NCBI GenBank assembly: GCA_039190895.1 | Contig: JBCCXY010000019.1 | Location: forward strand, 1 to 36,291 | Origin: Ovoidimarina sp039190895 | GTDB lineage: Bacteria > Pseudomonadota > Alphaproteobacteria > Rhodobacterales > Rhodobacteraceae | Length of the DNA stretch: 36,291 bases | Direction of reading: 5' to 3' | Part shown: positions 34,038 to 36,291 of the stretch, one piece after another | Numbering within the stretch: the stretch's first letter is position 1 | How the letters are laid out: each line of letters opens with the position of its first letter | Notes under the pieces: model-generated | Databases searched by the model: none | The model's input: only the letters and a program-made list of their open reading frames with translations | Told to the model about the DNA's origin: nothing | Position numbers and translations under genes: made by a program

Positions 34038-35122
34038 TGCCCGACCGCCGCACCTTCCTCGCGGGGATGCTCGCGGCAGGCCTTGCGCCCAAGCCATCCT
34101 GGGCCGACGCCGGCAGCCCGGCGTACCTTTCCGCCGCGATGGCGCCGGACGGCTCCTTCGTCCTTTGCGGTTTGAGTGCCAAGGGCGACATTGCGTTCAA
34201 GCTGCCCCTCCCCGCGCGCGGGCACGCCGCCGCTGCGCATCCCAAGCGACCCGAGGCGGTCGCCTTTGCCCGCCGCCCCGGAACATTCGCAATCGTGCTG
34301 GATTGCAGATCCGGCGCGGAAATCGCCCGCCTTGCCGCACCGGAAGGCCGGCACTTCTATGGCCACGGCGCGTTCTCCCCCGATGGCGACCTGCTCTTCA
34401 CCACCGAGAACGCCTTCGAGGACGCTCGAGGCATGATCGGCGTCTGGGATGCATCGAACGGCTACCAACGCCTCGGCGACTTCCCGTCCGGAGGTGTCGG
34501 CCCCCACGACATCCGCCTCATGCCCGACGGCACGGCCCTGGTTGTGGCAAATGGCGGGATCGAAACGCATCCGGAGACCGGTCGCGCGAAGCTCAACCTG
34601 CCAACGATGCGCTCCAATCTCAGCTATGTCAGCCTCGACGGGCGGATCGTCGAGCAAGCAGACCTCGACGACACTCTACAGAAGAACTCCATCCGTCACC
34701 TCGCCGTGTCACCCGGTGGCATCGTGGCGTTTGCAATGCAATGGCAAGGCGATCTGGCCGCGCACCCACCGCTTCTGGGACTGCACGCCCCCGGTGCACC
34801 GGCGCGGCTGATCGAAACCGAGCGTCACGACACGGCACAGATGGCCGGATATGTCGGCAGCGTCGCGATCTCACAGGACCGTCTCGCCGCCACGTCGCCA
34901 CGCGGCGGGACGCTTCAGATGTTTGACGTCCCCGCACGGGGCTTGACCGGTCAGCTCAAGATCGAAGACGTCTGCGGCGTCGCCCCTGCCAGCAGCGGCT
35001 TCATCGCAACCAGCGGCCTCGGGCTGGTGGCACCCAACGTCGGCAGCCCGCGCGGCGCTCGCACCCACGTCGTCAAATGGGACAATCACCTCGTCGTTGT
35101 CGGGTGCGGCGGGGCAGCCTAG
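34037..35122 (+). CDS. DUF1513 family periplasmic protein (beta-propeller-like, Tat-type signal)
   Basis: The 361-aa product begins MPDRRTFLAGMLAAGLAPK, with a twin-arginine pair and hydrophobic stretch suggesting Tat export and folding before secretion. The rest has repeated strand-rich blocks of WD/YVTN type (AYLSAAMAPDGSFVLCG, HGAFSPDGDLLFTTEN, PHDIRLMPDGTALVVANGG, IRHLAVSPGGIVAFAMQW) that look like propeller blades. DUF1513 proteins recur next to imelysin and DUF1111 genes. Biochemical function is unknown. Its stop overlaps by 4 bp the stop of a small convergent gene. Confidence 0.86.
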   Translation: MPDRRTFLAGMLAAGLAPKPSWADAGSPAYLSAAMAPDGSFVLCGLSAKGDIAFKLPLPARGHAAAAHPKRPEAVAFARRPGTFAIVLDCRSGAEIARLAAPEGRHFYGHGAFSPDGDLLFTTENAFEDARGMIGVWDASNGYQRLGDFPSGGVGPHDIRLMPDGTALVVANGGIETHPETGRAKLNLPTMRSNLSYVSLDGRIVEQADLDDTLQKNSIRHLAVSPGGIVAFAMQWQGDLAAHPPLLGLHAPGAPARLIETERHDTAQMAGYVGSVAISQDRLAATSPRGGTLQMFDVPARGLTGQLKIEDVCGVAPASSGFIATSGLGLVAPNVGSPRGARTHVVKWDNHLVVVGCGGAA

Positions 35123-35322
35123 CGCTCGACGCGCTTCTCATAGTGATCAAGCCACGGCTCTAGCCCAAAGCCATGACACCCCATCCCGCAGCAGGCTGCG
35201 TCGATGATCTCGCGGCGCAGACTGTGGTCCAACCCGATGCCGTCTTCGGCAGCAGGCGCGTCTGCGCTGCCCCACAGGGCTGCGGATAGGAAACCGTGAA
35301 GTTTCGCCTGAAGGGTCATCAT
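35119..35322 (-). CDS. Small Cys-containing hypothetical protein (67 aa)
   Basis: The frame starts MMTLQAKLHGFLSAAL and has the compact cysteine motif ACCGMGCHGF near residue 50, followed by EPWLDHYEKRVER. GGAG lies 6 nt before the first ATG. Clustered Cys and His in so small a protein suggest metal or iron-sulfur binding, but this is inference. It is convergent with the DUF1513 gene, overlapping stops by 4 bp. The 120 bp between it and the next minus-strand gene show no other frame. I do not recognise the family. Confidence 0.5.
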   Translation of the reverse strand: MMTLQAKLHGFLSAALWGSADAPAAEDGIGLDHSLRREIIDAACCGMGCHGFGLEPWLDHYEKRVER

Positions 35323-35442
35323 TGCAGTCTCCAGCCTAAGGCCAACGGTCAAAGTGCTGTTCCGGGTGGTCAAGCTGCGCGTCGCTGATCCAAAGGGCCT
35401 GCGCCAGCGTCCCAACAAGCCTGTACCACATGCGACGTGCGG

Positions 35443-35958
35443 TCATCCGACCTCGATCCCAACGAAATCGCGAAAGGCGCCGCCCGGGTCGCCCGCCGCT
35501 TCTGCTTCGCAGGTCGACGAAACAAGCGCCATCATCCGGTTCAGAAGGTGCCGCGTGTCGTTGCCCTCGCAGATGAGCAGCGCGTGGGTCTGCGCCTCAC
35601 TCATGCGGCGATGGCGCAGGGCCCGGAAGATGCCCATGAACTGGCGCTCATGCTCGCTCACGATCTGCGAGCAGCCCGGACAGGTCGGGTTGTTGAAGCA
35701 AAAGCTCGACACCCGGCTCATCCGCATGGCCTGCACCGCGGCCAGGATATCCAGCCCGATCTGCGCCCCGGCCTCGCTCGGAAACCGCAACTCCGCCCGT
35801 TGCAGCGCCATCAGCCAGGATTGTGAATGCGGCACCGCGAATGTCTGGAAGAACAGGCGCGACACTTCGAGGATCGCACACTCAATCGTATCGTACCCGG
35901 CCTCGCGCAGCGACGTTTCCTTTGACGAGGGCGCCCGATTGCAGCACTCGCCCGTCAT
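35443..35958 (-). CDS. Hypothetical Cys-rich protein (171 aa) next to the siderophore-interacting gene
   Basis: The likely start is ATG 35958, giving MTGECCNRAPSSKETSLREA; an upstream in-frame ATG at 36036 adds 26 low-complexity residues. The protein is predicted largely helical and carries several cysteines: a CC pair near the N-terminus, CFNNPTCPGC in the middle (a CxxC), and single Cys in LLICEG and STCEAE. That pattern is compatible with metal or heme/FeS binding, but no domain is recognised. I recall broadly similar proteins in Rhodobacteraceae without function. It shares a 252-bp divergent upstream region with the siderophore-interacting gene, which contains the IRO-like box, so it may be iron-regulated. 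Confidence 0.6.
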   Translation of the reverse strand: MTGECCNRAPSSKETSLREAGYDTIECAILEVSRLFFQTFAVPHSQSWLMALQRAELRFPSEAGAQIGLDILAAVQAMRMSRVSSFCFNNPTCPGCSQIVSEHERQFMGIFRALRHRRMSEAQTHALLICEGNDTRHLLNRMMALVSSTCEAEAAGDPGGAFRDFVGIEVG

Positions 35959-36143
35959 GCAAATGCGCCCCAAAGATTCGGTGTGGCCGCCATGTCTATC
36001 CCTTTGATTGCGCGCGCTCTGGCCGGGCTGGGTCACACAAAGACCTGGCTTGGCAAATTAATCCTGACGGTTTTACTTGGATTTGTCCAGCGCGCTGTCC
36101 TTGCAACTTGACGGGGTGCGGTCCCGTGCACAAATGTAGTGTC

Positions 36144-36158
36144 TGACAAATTTAATCA
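36144..36158. promoter_or_regulatory. IRO-box-like iron-regulator site (TGA-N9-TCA)
   Basis: TGACAAATTTAATCA has the TGA-N9-TCA form of the RirA-type IRO box described in alphaproteobacteria and a near-symmetrical AAATTT centre. It lies 5 bp before TATGAT (36163-36168), a good -10 hexamer, so a bound protein would cover the -35 region. Rhodobacterales often use IscR for this role and a somewhat different box, so the regulator is uncertain. Confidence 0.6.
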
Positions 36159-36162
36159 GGTA

Positions 36163-36168
36163 TATGAT
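36163..36168 (+). promoter_or_regulatory. Candidate -10 box for the siderophore-interacting gene
   Basis: TATGAT differs from TATAAT at one position and lies 43 nt before ATG 36211. A -35 would overlap the IRO-like element at 36144-36158. Confidence 0.4.
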
Positions 36169-36189
36169 GTGGTCCGAAAATCGGACCAC
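36169..36189. promoter_or_regulatory. Perfect 9-bp palindrome (GTGGTCCGA / TCGGACCAC, AAA spacer) in the 5' leader
   Basis: The arms are exact inverted repeats around AAA, directly downstream of the -10 candidate and 21 nt before ATG 36211. It could be a second operator or an mRNA hairpin controlling translation. No T-run follows, so it is not an obvious terminator. Confidence 0.6.
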
Positions 36190-36210
36190 CACGGGATGGG
36201 AGCCCTCGAC

Positions 36211-36291
36211 ATGCAAGCACCGAAACCACGACCGCAAAAGCGTGCATCGCGCCTTCTGTCCGTCACCCGGTCCGAGCGGATCACGCCCAAC
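36211..36291 (+). CDS. Siderophore-interacting protein (SIP/ViuB-like), 5' fragment
   Basis: Only 27 codons are present before the window ends: MQAPKPRPQKRASRLLSVTR and then SERITPN. This start resembles siderophore-interacting flavin reductases (ViuB/SIP family), which reduce and release iron from siderophores and begin with a basic stretch followed by the first FAD-domain strand and TPN. The iron-box-like element upstream supports that reading. The assignment is tentative because the catalytic part is outside the window. Confidence 0.5.
   Translation, partial: MQAPKPRPQKRASRLLSVTRSERITPN

Overview
The window looks like an origin-proximal chromosomal segment of an alphaproteobacterium, most likely a marine Rhodobacteraceae (Roseobacter-group) strain. 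This rests on high GC, on the order rho-mnmE-mnmG-rsmG-parA-parB with parS sites, and on conserved proteins such as IalB, RlmN and a full Mrp antiporter. The genus assignment is inference. No tRNA, rRNA, CRISPR, insertion sequence or prophage was seen; gene density is about 95%.

Region 1 (1-5.6 kb, plus strand) is the chromosome maintenance block: the 3' end of rho, mnmE and mnmG (tRNA wobble-uridine modification), rsmG (16S rRNA m7G methyltransferase), parA and parB. Two parS centromere sites are embedded, one over the mnmG start and one inside rsmG. Region 2 (5.55-8.0 kb, minus strand) is an rph-rdgB-hemW operon, divergent from hrcA-grpE (heat-shock control). Region 3 (9.8-12.8 kb) holds an exported IalB-family protein, rlmN, a small candidate ORF and a LOG-family nucleosidase. 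Region 4 (12.9-20.3 kb) is a lysine/DAP stretch, dapD-hyp-hyp-dapE, then a DUF2064 protein, RNase R and a lytic transglycosylase.

Region 5 (20.3-30.0 kb) concerns ions and stress. An OxyR-like regulator is divergent from a tandem universal stress protein followed by mrpABCDEFG. The resolving cysteine of OxyR is kept, but the peroxidatic one is replaced by Arg. A dyad matching the OxyR half-site lies between them. Next come a SbtA-type sodium/bicarbonate permease and a divergent NhaR-like LysR regulator, so the sodium gradient links several of these genes.

Region 6 (30.1-36.3 kb) is a probable iron module: imelysin (M75), a di-heme c-type DUF1111 protein, a second imelysin and a DUF1513 Tat-type protein, with 1-nt overlaps after the first gene. 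It is followed by two uncharacterised Cys-containing genes on the minus strand and the first 27 codons of a siderophore-interacting protein, preceded by an IRO-box-like TGA-N9-TCA element and a perfect 9-bp palindrome.

The most interesting items are the OxyR-like regulator with its operator facing usp-mrp, the iron module with its poorly understood partners, and the parS sites embedded in coding sequence. I saw no clear evidence for a wholly new defence or mobile system.
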